Part shown: positions 55,552-64,000 of the stretch, one piece after another | Layout of the letters: every line of letters starts with the position of its first letter | Position numbering within the stretch: the first letter of the stretch is position 1 | From: Massilia sp. Se16.2.3 | GTDB taxonomy: Bacteria > Pseudomonadota > Gammaproteobacteria > Burkholderiales > Burkholderiaceae_D | Length of the DNA: 64,000 nt | Assembly: GCF_014171595.1 (NCBI RefSeq) | Contig: NZ_CP050451.1 | Coordinates: 1,488,001 to 1,552,000 of the forward strand | Reading direction: 5' to 3' | Position numbers and translations under genes: made by a program | Notes under the pieces: generated by a model | Database searches by the model: none | What the model saw: only the letters and a program-made list of their open reading frames with translations | Told to the model about the DNA's origin: nothing

Positions 55552-56824
55552 TGCTCCTCCTCTTGCCGTGCCGGTAGCGGCGCCGCGCCACCCGCTGGCC
55601 TGGGTGCCGACCCTGTACCTGGCCCAGGGCCTGCCGTTCTATGCGGTAGCCCTGGTGGCGGGCCTGATGTTCAAGAGCATGGGCGTGCCCAACGAGCAGA
55701 TCGCCCGCTGGACGGGTTTGCTCGGCCTGGCCTGGGTGTTCAAGGCCCTGTGGAGTCCCTTCCTCGAGCTGGCGCGCAGCAAGAAGCGGCTGGTGGTCGC
55801 CTTCCAGCTGCTCGGTGCCGCGGCGCTGGCGGCGCTCGCGCTGGGCTTGCAGCTGCCGGCCTGGTTCGCCCTCGCGATCGCGGCGCTGGCCGTGGTGTCG
55901 CTGGCGTCGAGCACCCATGACATCGCTGCCGACGGCCTGTACATCATCAGCCTGTCGGCACGCCAGCAGGCGATGTACGCGGGCTGGCAGGGCGCCTTTT
56001 TCAATACCGGCAAATTCCTGTCGCTGGGCGGGCTGGTGATCCTGGCCGGCTACCTGGAAGGACGCATCGGTGTCGCGCCGGCATGGACCGTGGTGTTTGC
56101 ACTGATGGCGGCGGCCATGGCGGGACTGGGCCTGTATCACGGCTGGGCCTTGCCCGGCACCCTGACGGTGCCGCCGGCCGATGCGTCGCTGCGCGGCGTC
56201 GCGCGCACGCTGGTCGAGGTGGTCAAGGATTTCTTCGCCAAGGACGGGATCTGGATGTACATCGTCTTCATCGTCGCCTTCCGCCTGGCGGAGGGGCAGA
56301 TCCAGACCATCGGCCCGCTGTTCCTGCGCGATGCGCGTGCGCTCGGCGGCCTGGGCTTGAGCACCGGGGAAGTCGGCATCGTGTATGGCACTGCCGGCAC
56401 GGTTGCCTTCCTGGTGGGCAGTATCGGCGGCGGCTATTTCACGGCCTGGCTGGGCCTGCGCCGTGCGCTGCCCTTCCTGATCCTGGCGATGAATTTGCCG
56501 AACCTGGTGTTCTGCTACCTGAGCGCGGCGCAGCCGGCCTCGCTCACGCTGATCGCCGCGGCGCTGTCGATCGAGATGTTCGGCTACGGCTTCGGCTTCG
56601 TCGGCATCATCCTGTTCATCATGCAGGTGGTGGCGCGCGGGCGCTTCCAGACCGCGCACTATGCGCTCGGCACCGGTTTCATGCAGCTTGGCCTGGTACT
56701 GTCGAAGATGGTCAGCGGGGATATCCAGGCGGCGCTGGGTTACCGCTCGTTTTTCCTGTGGGTGCTGGTGTGTGCGTTGCCGGGGCTGGTGTTGACGCGC
56801 TTCCTGCGTTTTGACGACAAGTAA
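55544..56824 (+). CDS. MFS permease, AmpG-like (GlcNAc or anhydromuropeptide uptake)
   Basis: 426 aa, 12 helices. Start ATG at 55544 overlaps the GH20 stop by 8 bases; another ATG 9 bases upstream is possible. AmpG-type motifs: WVPTLYLAQGLPFYAVALVAGLMFKSMGVPNEQIARWTGLLGLAWVFKALWSPFLE, ASSTHDIAADGLYI and YAGWQGAFFNTGKFLSLGG. In this operon context the substrate is more likely N-acetylglucosamine or chitobiose than cell-wall muropeptides. Last gene of the unit. Confidence 0.85.
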   Translation: MRNAPPLAVPVAAPRHPLAWVPTLYLAQGLPFYAVALVAGLMFKSMGVPNEQIARWTGLLGLAWVFKALWSPFLELARSKKRLVVAFQLLGAAALAALALGLQLPAWFALAIAALAVVSLASSTHDIAADGLYIISLSARQQAMYAGWQGAFFNTGKFLSLGGLVILAGYLEGRIGVAPAWTVVFALMAAAMAGLGLYHGWALPGTLTVPPADASLRGVARTLVEVVKDFFAKDGIWMYIVFIVAFRLAEGQIQTIGPLFLRDARALGGLGLSTGEVGIVYGTAGTVAFLVGSIGGGYFTAWLGLRRALPFLILAMNLPNLVFCYLSAAQPASLTLIAAALSIEMFGYGFGFVGIILFIMQVVARGRFQTAHYALGTGFMQLGLVLSKMVSGDIQAALGYRSFFLWVLVCALPGLVLTRFLRFDDK

Positions 56825-56920
56825 GGTGGGCGGGGCCGCCGAGGCACGCTGTGCCCACGCGGTATTGCCAACAATGACCATGATTCGGCGTGGGCACGGG
56901 GTGCCCACGCTACGGACGAT
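56825..56920. repeat. REP-like inverted repeat cluster after the amino-sugar operon
   Basis: GGTGGGCGGGGCC, then GCTGTGCCCACGCGGTATTG and inverted GGCGTGGGCACGGGGTGCCCACGCTACGG. Same GTGGGCAC/GCCCACGC core as 13208-13310. Sits between convergent genes. Confidence 0.7.
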
Positions 56921-57822
56921 CAGCGCTTCTTGACCGGCAGCGCCAGCCAGCCCTGCCAGCCATCGTCCTGCCCGCGCTCGACCTTCTGGATATGCGGGCG
57001 CGTGCTGTCGAGGCGCCAGACGCTCTGGCGGTCGAGCCAGTCTTCGTACATCGAGCGAAAGCGCGGCCACTCGCCGGAAAAATCGAGGCAGGCGTAGCTG
57101 CCGGCCGGGAGCACGCGCGTGCCCAGCGACGGGTCCGGCCTGTCGCTGCCGGCAAAGCCGAAGTCGTAGCAGTACTCGCGCTCGCCCGTGAAACCGGGGT
57201 CTTCGTCGAACACGCCGTACCGGGCGTGGTGCGCCCGACGTCGCCGCGGCGTTCGCGCTCGCAGATGAAATCGTTGCAGGCGATCGACAGCGCAGCGCCC
57301 GACTGGCCGAAGAAGCGCTGGTAGCGCAGGGCGATCGGCGCCAGCGCCTGCACCCGGATGCGCGCGGACCACGCTGCCCGGCGCCGGCGGAGAATAGGGC
57401 GCCAGGATCACGTCCAGGTTGCCCGGTTCGGCGACAAAGAAGCTGACGTCGCTCTCGCGTCCGACCTGCTGGTCCATGTAGGTGCGCCAGCCACCTTCGC
57501 GCCAGGCCTTGGCCGACATCGCGAACTGCTGCTTGAAGGCCTTGGCGAAGGCGGCGTTGGACGGAAAACCGCAGTCCTGGGCGATGCGCAGGATGGAGAC
57601 GTCGGGCTCGTGGCGCAACAGGTGTGCGGCGCGGCGCAGGCGGCGTTTTCTCTGGTATTCCACGGCGGAAAAGCCGGTCAGCTCGCGGAAGATGCGGTCG
57701 AAGTGGAAGGAGGAATAGCTGGCCGAGGCGGCCAGGTTCTTCAGCGCCAGCGGGTCGCCCACCGAGTCGAGCATCAGGTCCATGACCTCGTACAGGCGCG
57801 AGACGCGCGAGGTGGGCTTCAT
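56920..57822 (-). CDS. AraC-family regulator with GyrI-like effector domain (two frameshifts)
   Basis: About 300 aa. AraC helix-turn-helix pair at residues 15-110: LALKNLAASASYSSFHFDRIFRELTGFSAVEYQRKRRL, then ILRIAQDCGFPSNAAFAKAFKQQFAMS. The C-terminal GyrI/Rob-type domain is in two frames: IALRYQRFFGQSGAALSIACNDFIC in one, then YGVFDEDPGFTGEREYCYDFGFAGS and RVLPAGSYACLDFSGEWPRF in the first. Breaks near 57360 and 57230. Binds a small molecule; target genes unknown. Divergent from the M13 peptidase gene 258 bases away. Confidence 0.8.
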   Translation of the reverse strand: MKPTSRVSRLYEVMDLMLDSVGDPLALKNLAASASYSSFHFDRIFRELTGFSAVEYQRKRRLRRAAHLLRHEPDVSILRIAQDCGFPSNAAFAKAFKQQFAMSAKAWREGGWRTYMDQQVGRESDVSFFVAEPGNLDVILAPYSPPAPGSVVRAHPGAGAGADRPALPALLRPVGRCAVDRLQRFHLRARTPRRRRAHHARYGVFDEDPGFTGEREYCYDFGFAGSDRPDPSLGTRVLPAGSYACLDFSGEWPRFRSMYEDWLDRQSVWRLDSTRPHIQKVERGQDDGWQGWLALPVKKR

Positions 57823-58080
57823 GGACGCAGCTCTCTGGCGATGGATGGGCGGGAATGCGGCATTGGAACGATCGTTGGCAAAGTTCTATTCATTATGGCT
57901 GAAGTCCGCGGTGCTGGCGACCATTCCCGTCAATACACGCCCGCCGTTTTCGATAGCGCCCGTACGTACGGGCGCCCTGCCATGCCGGCATGCGCCGGCA
58001 ATCGCCCCTGCTTCCCTTGGCAGGGCCAGCCATTTGCTTTAGCATCGGCCGGTTGACCATGATTCGAAAGCGGAGAGACC

Positions 58081-60138
58081 ATGAAGCCTACCCTGTGCAG
58101 CACCCTGATCGCGGGGCTGTTTGCCGCCGCCAGCCACGCTGGCGCCCACGATGCGGTACCGGCACCGGCACCGGCCGCGGCCGCGGTGTCCGGCGTCGAC
58201 GTCGCTGCGATTGATCGGAGCGTGCGTGCACAGGACGACTTCTTCCGCTACAGCCAGGGCACATGGCTGAAGGACGTCGAGATTCCGTCGGACCGCTCGA
58301 GCTGGGGCGCCTTCAACGTCGCCCAGGACAAGGTCGAGGGCCAGGTGCGCGACATCGTCGAGGGCGCGGCCGGCGACAAGGACGCCCGTCCTGGTTCCGA
58401 CATCCGGAAGATGGGCGACTACTACGCCAGCTACGTCGACGAGACCCGCCGCAATGCGCTGGGCCTGGCGCCCCTGAAGCAGGAGCTGGCACGTGTCCAG
58501 GCCCTGAAGGACAAGCGCGGCATCGCGGCACTGGCGGCGCGCTTTTCCCGCCTGGATGCCGGTGCGCCGCTCGACATGGTCGTTCATCAGGACAACCGCG
58601 ATTCGACGCGCTACATCGTCGACATCAACCAGTCCGGCCTGGGCATGCCGAACCGCGACTACTACCTGCAGGACGAGGCGCGCCTGAAGGACATCCGCGC
58701 CCGGTACCAGGCCCACGTCGAGAAGATGCTGGCGCTGGCCGGACACGCGGACGCCGCTGCCAAAGCCGCGCAGATCCTCGCGCTGGAAACGGAGATCGCG
58801 CGCGTGCAGTGGAGCGCCGTGGAAAACCGCGATCCGGTCAAGGGTTACAACAAGCTCTCGTTCGCCCAGCTGAAAACCCTGACCCCGCACTTCGACTGGC
58901 AGGCCTACGCGAAGGGCACCGGCATTGCCGGCAAGGTCGATTCGCTCATCGTCAGCCAGCCGAGCTACCTCGAGAAGCTGGATAAACTCATCGTCGCCAC
59001 GCCGCTCGATACCTGGAAATCCTATTTCGCCTTCCGCCTGCTGAGCAGCTACGCCCCTTACCTGTCGCAGCCCTTCGTGGACGAGAACTTCGCCTTCCGC
59101 GGCACCGTGCTGTCGGGTGCGAAGGTGAACCGTCCTTTGGAGAAGCGCGCGATTGCCCAGGTCAACCGCGACCTGTCCGAGATCGTCGGCAAGGTCTATG
59201 TCGAGAAGCACTTCCCGGCCGAGCGCCGCGCGCAGGTGGAAGCGATGGTGAAGAACTTCGTCACGGCCTTCGGCGAAGGCATCGAGAAGCTGGACTGGAT
59301 GACCGAGGAGACCAGGAAGCAGGCGCAGTTGAAGCTCTCGAAGATGAAGGCGAAGATCGGCTACCCGGACAAGTGGCGCGATTACTCCAGCCTGGCGATC
59401 GAACGCGGCGACCTGGTGGGCAACGTGATGCGTGCGCGCGAATTCGCGCACGCGTATGGCATCGGCAAGCTGGGGAAACCGGTGGACCGCAGCGCCTGGA
59501 GCATGTCGCCGCAGACCGTCAACGCCTACTACAGCCCCGAGCTGAACGAGGTCGTGTTCCCGGCCGCGCGCCTGCAGTATCCGCTGTACGACGCCAACGC
59601 CGAGCCGGCGGTCAACTACGGCGCGGTCGGCATCTCGATCGGCCACGAGATCAGTCACGCTTTCGACGACCAGGGTTCGCAGTTCGATGGCGACGGCAAC
59701 CTGCGCAACTGGTGGACGAAAGAGGACGCCGACAAGTTCGCGGCACGCGGCAAGGTGCTCGTTGCCCAGTACGGCGCCTACAGCCCGCTGCCGGGCTACC
59801 ACGTGAACGGCGAATTGACGCTGGGCGAGAACATCGCCGACAACGCCGGCGCCATCATGGCCAGCCGCGCTTATAAAATCTACCTGGCCGGCAAGCCGGC
59901 GCCGGTCATCGACGGCTTCACCGCCGAGCAGCGCCTGTTCATGGGCCTGGCCCAGGTCCGGCGCGGCAAGGCGCGCGATGCGGCGTTGATCTCGCAGGTG
60001 AAGTCCGATCCGCACTCGCCGTCGGAATTCCGCGTCAACGGCAGCCTGCGCAACCATCCTGGTTTCTACGAAGCCTACGACGTCAAGCCGGGCGACAAGA
60101 TGTATCTGGCGCCGGAAGAACGCGTCATCTTCTGGTAG
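58081..60138 (+). CDS. M13 (neprilysin-family) zinc metallopeptidase, secreted
   Basis: 685 aa. Signal peptide LIAGLFAAASHAGAHD. Large N-terminal M13 domain (58-480; DDFFRYSQGTWLKDVEIPSD; GLGMPNRDYYL; QVNRDLSEIVGKVY), NAYYSPELNEVVFPAARLQ, then the zinc site: GHEISHAFDDQG (His522, Glu523, His526) and the third ligand in GENIADNAG (Glu583). C-terminus ends MYLAPEERVIFW with the conserved Trp. Intact. Probably a periplasmic oligopeptidase. Confidence 0.95.
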   Translation: MKPTLCSTLIAGLFAAASHAGAHDAVPAPAPAAAAVSGVDVAAIDRSVRAQDDFFRYSQGTWLKDVEIPSDRSSWGAFNVAQDKVEGQVRDIVEGAAGDKDARPGSDIRKMGDYYASYVDETRRNALGLAPLKQELARVQALKDKRGIAALAARFSRLDAGAPLDMVVHQDNRDSTRYIVDINQSGLGMPNRDYYLQDEARLKDIRARYQAHVEKMLALAGHADAAAKAAQILALETEIARVQWSAVENRDPVKGYNKLSFAQLKTLTPHFDWQAYAKGTGIAGKVDSLIVSQPSYLEKLDKLIVATPLDTWKSYFAFRLLSSYAPYLSQPFVDENFAFRGTVLSGAKVNRPLEKRAIAQVNRDLSEIVGKVYVEKHFPAERRAQVEAMVKNFVTAFGEGIEKLDWMTEETRKQAQLKLSKMKAKIGYPDKWRDYSSLAIERGDLVGNVMRAREFAHAYGIGKLGKPVDRSAWSMSPQTVNAYYSPELNEVVFPAARLQYPLYDANAEPAVNYGAVGISIGHEISHAFDDQGSQFDGDGNLRNWWTKEDADKFAARGKVLVAQYGAYSPLPGYHVNGELTLGENIADNAGAIMASRAYKIYLAGKPAPVIDGFTAEQRLFMGLAQVRRGKARDAALISQVKSDPHSPSEFRVNGSLRNHPGFYEAYDVKPGDKMYLAPEERVIFW

Positions 60139-60229
60139 GGCGGGGCGGCGCATCCGGCGCGATGCCGGGTCGCCGCAAGTCTCCTGCGCGAGCGCTCGCG
60201 CTGCAATCAGCCCCGCGGCCGCGCCAACC

Positions 60230-61072
60230 CTACCGGGGCACCGCGAATACCTGGGTCCAGTACACGAAGCCTGGCATGCGTGCGCGGCTGATGTCGTAGC
60301 CGGCGCCCATCTCGACAAAGGAGGGGTTCATCAGGTTGGCGCAGTGGCCGGGGCTGTCCAGCCAGCCCTCGACCGCTTCTTTCGGCGTGGTCTGGCCGGC
60401 GGCGATGTTTTCGCCGACCTGGCGCCAGTTGTAGCCGGCACGGCTGGAGCGCAGGCCCACTTCGCTGCCGTCGCTGCCCCGGTGGGCGAAATGGCGGTGC
60501 GTGGCCATGTCGCGGCTGTGCACCAGCGCGGCGGCGGCCAGTGCATCGTTCCAGCGCACCGGTGCGGCCGGGCCGAAGGAGCGCTCGCCACACATGCGCG
60601 GGCTGGCGCGCGCCGCGTTCACCAGGCCGAGGATCTCGCGGCCTACCTCCTGCTGGCCAGGCAGCGTTACCGGCGGCAGCGGCCGCGCCAGCACGATCGT
60701 CCATTCCTCGCCGCGGCGGCTGGTGCCGACTTCCGTGAAGCTCGCATCCAGCAGGGCGCGGCAATAGGGTTTGCGAATCGCCTCCATTGCCGCCGCCGCG
60801 TCGGCTGCGCCACGTACGCCGATCACCTCCACGCTGGCGGCATGGTAGCCCGCCTGCTCCAGCACCGATTCCGGAAAGGCACCGGGGCCGAAACGCACGC
60901 GCGCCAGCGTCGCTTGGGCGCGCAAGGGCGGTGCGGGCCTGCCGGCGCAGGCGTCGGGATGGGCGCGGTAGTCGTTGATCAGGGCGACCAGGCCCGGGTC
61001 GCCCTGGGCATGAGCGGCACCCGTTGCCAGCAAGGCAGTGGCGAGCAGGGAGGTGGAAACGAAATGTTGCAT
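60230..61072 (-). CDS. CAP-domain (SCP/PR1) secreted protein
   Basis: 280 aa from the ATG at 61072. Signal peptide LLATALLATGAAHAQ. N-terminal half is a small alpha/beta part with four Cys (DACAGRP, PYCRALL). The CAP domain runs from about 155 to 275: LGLVNAARASPRMCGERSFGPAAPVRWNDALAAAALVHSRDMATHRHFAHRGSDGSEVGLRSSRAGYNWRQVGENIAAGQ, then WLDSPGHCANLMNPSFVEMGAGY. The His/Glu residues of the CAP cleft are there. Function unknown. Divergent or upstream of a LysR gene. Confidence 0.9.
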   Translation of the reverse strand: MQHFVSTSLLATALLATGAAHAQGDPGLVALINDYRAHPDACAGRPAPPLRAQATLARVRFGPGAFPESVLEQAGYHAASVEVIGVRGAADAAAAMEAIRKPYCRALLDASFTEVGTSRRGEEWTIVLARPLPPVTLPGQQEVGREILGLVNAARASPRMCGERSFGPAAPVRWNDALAAAALVHSRDMATHRHFAHRGSDGSEVGLRSSRAGYNWRQVGENIAAGQTTPKEAVEGWLDSPGHCANLMNPSFVEMGAGYDISRARMPGFVYWTQVFAVPR

Positions 61073-61235
61073 GTCACTATCGGAAAGCGGTATCCGGAAC
61101 AGGATGCCCATGCACTGCACATGGGGACGCTCCTGCGATTGGCAAGTCGGCGCGGCTTGTGACTGCAGTCCGGCTTGCCTTCGCGGCACGGGCATCGGGA
61201 ATCGCGTCCGATCGGCGTTGCCAAGCGGTAAATGG

Positions 61236-62216
61236 TCAGTGCTGCCTGGCGTCCCTGCCGCCGTAGTCGCCCAGCGTCGCCAGCGCATCGTCCTTCCCGT
61301 CCCGCGCCAGCATCGGCGAAATATCCGGGTCGCGTGCGAATTCCTCGGCAAAGAAAGACACGAAATGGCTGATCTTGAGTGAGGGCCGGCGCGCCGGCTG
61401 GAACACGACGTTCAATGGCAGCGGCGGCAGCCGGTAGTTCGTCAGGATCGGTTTCACGCGGCCGGCGCGGATGTCGTCGCCGTACACCCACTGCGGCGTG
61501 TAGCAGATGCCGAGGCCCTCGACCACGGCCTGGCGGATCGCTTCGGAGCTGTTCGACTGCAGGTGGCCATTCACCCGCACCGTGTGGTGAGCGCCGTCCT
61601 CGTCCTGGAAGTTCCATTCGTTGAGGTTGGTGAGGCCCGTGTAGACGATGCACTGGTGGCGGGCCAGGTCCTCCGGGTGCTGCGGCTCGCCATGCCGCGC
61701 AAGATAAGCCGGGGAAGCGAGGGCGGCGCGGTGGGCGGTGCCGATGCGGCGCGCGATCAGGCGGCTGTCCTTGAGTTCACCGACGCGGAAGGCGACGTCG
61801 ATGCCGCCAACGACCAGGTCGACGAAACTGTCGTCGAGCTGCAGGTCGATCTTCAGCTGCGGATAGCGCGCAAAGAAGGCCGCCAGGCGCGGTACGATGT
61901 GCAGGCGCCCGAAGGAGACCGGCGCGGCCACGCGCAGCACGCCGGTGATCTCGTTCTCGGTGCGCTGGACTTCGACGCGCGCTTCCTCCAGCGTGTCGAG
62001 TACCTGGCGGCAGCGCTCGTAGTAGCGCTTGCCTGCTTCGGTCAACGCGTGGCTGCGCGTGGAGCGCACCAGCAGCCTGGCGCCGAGCAGGGTTTCCAGC
62101 GCCTGCACCTGTTTGCTGATGGCCGACTGGGTACTGCGCTCCTCGCGCGCGACGGCCGAGAAGTTGCCGGTCTCGACGACGCGGACAAAGGTTTCCATCA
62201 GGCGCAAGCGGTCCAT
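61236..62216 (-). CDS. LysR-family transcription regulator, divergent from an old yellow enzyme gene
   Basis: 326 aa from the Met at 62216, which has GGAG 5 bases upstream; another ATG is 15 bases earlier. HTH: METFVRVVETGNFSAVAREERSTQSAISKQVQALETLLGARLLVRSTRSHALTEAGKRYYE. Substrate domain: GVLRVAAPVSFGRLHIVPRLAAFFARYPQLKIDLQLDDSFVDLVVGGIDVAFRVGELKDS and so on. Intact. Very close to regulators of reductases; the divergent gene at 62382 is the likely target. Confidence 0.9.
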   Translation of the reverse strand: MDRLRLMETFVRVVETGNFSAVAREERSTQSAISKQVQALETLLGARLLVRSTRSHALTEAGKRYYERCRQVLDTLEEARVEVQRTENEITGVLRVAAPVSFGRLHIVPRLAAFFARYPQLKIDLQLDDSFVDLVVGGIDVAFRVGELKDSRLIARRIGTAHRAALASPAYLARHGEPQHPEDLARHQCIVYTGLTNLNEWNFQDEDGAHHTVRVNGHLQSNSSEAIRQAVVEGLGICYTPQWVYGDDIRAGRVKPILTNYRLPPLPLNVVFQPARRPSLKISHFVSFFAEEFARDPDISPMLARDGKDDALATLGDYGGRDARQH

Positions 62217-62381
62217 CTTGTCTCCATCCATTCCGGTCAGGAATAGATCATATCATTCGTGCGGCCTACCCAATGCTTATGGGAATACGCATACTGTTCA
62301 TTGTCGTGGCCGCCGGCGACCGCCTCCCATGGCGTAGCGACCGGCGGCCCAATCATCCAACTTCTAGAAACGGAACGGACA

Positions 62382-63473
62382 ATGACCCAGAAACTGTTTC
62401 AAGCTACCCGCATCGGCGACATCGACGTCGCCAACCGTGTCGTGATGGCCCCGCTGACCCGCAGCCGCGCCGACGAGGCCGCCGGCGACATCCCGGGCAG
62501 CCCGATGAACATCGAATACTATCGCCAGCGCAGCAACGCCGGCCTGATCATCAGCGAAGGCACCCAGGTCTCGCCGGTCGGCAAGGGCTACATGGCCACG
62601 CCGGGCATCTATTCGGATGCCCAGGTCGAAGGCTGGAAGCCGATCACCCAGGCCGTGCACGAAGCCGGCTCGAAGATCGTCGCCCAGATCTGGCATGTGG
62701 GCCGCGTGACGCACCCGATTCTCACCGGCGGCGTGCAGCCGATCGCCCCGTCGGCGGTGGCGCCGAAAGTGGTGGCCTACACCCACGCCGGCAAGGTCGA
62801 CGCACCGGTGCCGCGTGAACTGGCCCTCGACGAGATCAAGCAGATCGTCGACGAGTACCGCCGCGGCGCCGCCAACGCGATCCGCGCCGGTTTCGACGGC
62901 ATCGAACTGCATGGCGCCAACGGCTACCTGATCGACCAGTTCCTGCGCGATGGCGCAAATAAACGTACCGACGCCTACGGCGGTTCGATCGAGAACCGTG
63001 CCCGCTTCGCGCTGGAAGTCGTCGACGCCGTGGTGGCCGAGATCGGCGCCGGCCGCGTCGGCATCCGCCTCTCGCCCGTCACCCCGGCCAACGACCTGTC
63101 CGATACCAATCCACAAGCCGTGTTCGGTTACCTGGTCGAAGAGCTGGACAAGCGCGGCATCGCCTTCATCCACTTCGTCGAAGGCGCCACCGGCGGCCCG
63201 CGCGACATCCCCGGCTTCGATTTCGCCTGGGCGCGCAAGGCCTTCAAGGGTACCTATATCGCCAACAACGGCTATACCCGCGACATGGCGATCGAGGCGG
63301 TGGAATCGGGCCGCGCCGATGCGGTGGCTTTCGGCCGTGCGTATATCGCCAATCCGGACCTGGTGCAGCGCCTGAAACTGAACGCGCCGCTCAACACGCC
63401 GGACCCGAAGACTTTCTATGTGCCGGGCGAAGCCGGGTATATCGATTACCCGACGCTGGACCAGGCGGCCTGA
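62382..63473 (+). CDS. Old yellow enzyme family ene-reductase (NemA-like)
   Basis: 363 aa. Start ATG at 62382; the longer upstream frame has no site. FMN beta/alpha barrel motifs: ANRVVMAPLTRSRAD, QIWHVGRVTHP, IELHGANGYLIDQFLRDGANKRTDAYGGSIENRARF with the H-x-x-N substrate pair and Tyr, and ADAVAFGRAYIANPDLVQRL. Reduces activated C=C bonds or N-ethylmaleimide and nitro esters with NADPH. Followed by a strong terminator. Confidence 0.95.
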   Translation: MTQKLFQATRIGDIDVANRVVMAPLTRSRADEAAGDIPGSPMNIEYYRQRSNAGLIISEGTQVSPVGKGYMATPGIYSDAQVEGWKPITQAVHEAGSKIVAQIWHVGRVTHPILTGGVQPIAPSAVAPKVVAYTHAGKVDAPVPRELALDEIKQIVDEYRRGAANAIRAGFDGIELHGANGYLIDQFLRDGANKRTDAYGGSIENRARFALEVVDAVVAEIGAGRVGIRLSPVTPANDLSDTNPQAVFGYLVEELDKRGIAFIHFVEGATGGPRDIPGFDFAWARKAFKGTYIANNGYTRDMAIEAVESGRADAVAFGRAYIANPDLVQRLKLNAPLNTPDPKTFYVPGEAGYIDYPTLDQAA

Positions 63474-63502
63474 GCGGCTGGGAAGTCGCCAGGACCAGTG
63501 AG

Positions 63503-63530
63503 AACGCCAACCTGAGGGTTGGCGTTTTTG
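63503..63530 (+). terminator. Rho-independent terminator after the ene-reductase gene
   Basis: AACGCCAACC / GGTTGGCGTT with 3-4-base loop and Ts. Nearly the same stem as at 48427. Confidence 0.95.
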
Positions 63531-63821
63531 TTCGCGCGATGCGCGCCCAGAGAAATCATGCAGTACAGAAATGTAGCCGTATAGGGAATATGCGCTTACA
63601 CTGCCGTCACAGGTACTCACCCAGACTACATGTGTTTTTGGCTGCCGGAACCGGCGCGTTGCTGCCTTGGCGCGCCTGCAGTGCCCGCACTGCGGCGCAC
63701 CGCATCCGGTTCTGTTTGCCTAATGCGCATCGAGTTCTGGCCGCGTACCTGGATCAGCTTATTCTCGACGGTCCGATTCCGTGGATCGCCACTCGCGCGA
63801 CAGCACTAACCGGAGAGGTCG

Positions 63822-64000
63822 ATGCACTCGAGCGACATCAGTGGCCAGATTGCGCCCACGAATGATGTTGTACCTTCGTTTGCCGCTTGCCGCGACGAGG
63901 TACTCGATCTTTGGAGAAAACGTGTCGCTGCCGAGGTGCCGGCGGCCGCGAAACTCGGCAGCCCGATACTGACGGATACACTCCCTATCCTGTACGAGAA
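63822..64000 (+). CDS. N-terminus of a sensor kinase with RsbRD-like domain (partial)
   Basis: ATG at 63822 follows GGAGAGG. 59 residues are visible and the frame is open at the window edge: AACRDEVLDLWRKRVAAEVPAAAKLGSPILTDTLPILYE. The DLW-x-x-RV-x-x-x-VPAA and LxDTLP-x-LYE motifs start the RsbRD N-terminal helical domain of many histidine kinases in this bacterial group. The 290-base region before it (63531-63821) has no gene I can support. Confidence 0.6.
   Translation, partial: MHSSDISGQIAPTNDVVPSFAACRDEVLDLWRKRVAAEVPAAAKLGSPILTDTLPILYE

Noticed and set aside
1..64000. CRISPR array, tRNA or rRNA genes
   Set aside because: I saw no regularly spaced direct repeats of CRISPR size and no tRNA- or rRNA-like stretches; the only tandem repeats are the 14-bp units at 34304 and the coding repeat at 46041.

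Overview
The window is chromosomal DNA of a GC-rich Gram-negative bacterium. Gene content and protein style (TamA/TamB, an outer-membrane TonB receptor for amino sugars, DUF3108, DUF3016 and DUF2905 proteins, HD-GYP and GAF-kinase signalling, GTAGGGTGGGC-type repeats) point to a betaproteobacterium of the Oxalobacteraceae, most like Massilia/Telluria. This is an inference from protein families, not a database match. Most of the window has uniform high GC. Two stretches stand out as AT-richer and foreign: about 6.4-12.76 kb and about 42.65-46.0 kb.

Layout. 1-1.2 kb: two tandem DUF3108 genes. 1.4-6.4 kb: a three-gene condensin-like operon (kleisin, winged-helix partner, SMC ATPase; MksF-MksE-MksB type). 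6.4-13.1 kb: an Rhs/YD-repeat polymorphic-toxin island inserted at the 3' end of the SMC gene. It is flanked by a 377-bp direct repeat of that gene's 3' end and carries three translationally coupled secreted ORFs, a toxin tip with an HEAGH metalloprotease motif and a membrane-anchored candidate immunity gene. 13.2-20.8 kb: repeats, small genes and the tamA-tamB outer-membrane translocation/assembly pair. 20.8-31.7 kb: queC, an S41 protease, a LysR regulator, a GAF/GAF histidine kinase, an HD-GYP c-di-GMP phosphodiesterase, an endonuclease VIII-like glycosylase and a DUF3016 protein. 31.8-42.65 kb: an ECF sigma/anti-sigma pair with a secreted protein, a thioesterase, two soluble PQQ-type sugar dehydrogenases, a Tat-exported YcbK-like protein, a YecD-like hydrolase, an LLM oxidoreductase and a beta-lactamase-fold hydrolase.

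42.65-46.0 kb is a graveyard of mobile DNA: a truncated AEP-type primase, a chain of tiny start/stop-overlapping ORFs ending in a 52-aa membrane protein, a HigA antitoxin with a decayed toxin remnant, and an AT-rich orphan gene. 46-50 kb has a Gly/Ser/Thr-repeat secreted protein, PhnA, a bestrophin, a host-attachment-type protein and two small genes. 50.3-56.8 kb is an amino-sugar/chitin-oligosaccharide locus: TonB receptor, GH20 hexosaminidase, AmpG-like MFS permease. 56.9-64 kb: AraC and LysR regulators, an M13 metallopeptidase, a CAP-domain protein, an old yellow enzyme and the start of a sensor kinase.

Many otherwise well-conserved genes are broken by single-base indels, often in short homopolymers (tamB five times, the GH20 gene four times, and about fifteen more sites across tamA, queC, both lysR/araC-type genes and others). 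The reading frame resumes family-like sequence on both sides each time, so I treat most of these as likely sequence errors rather than real pseudogenes and annotate the gene across them. Breaks inside the two foreign islands look like true decay.
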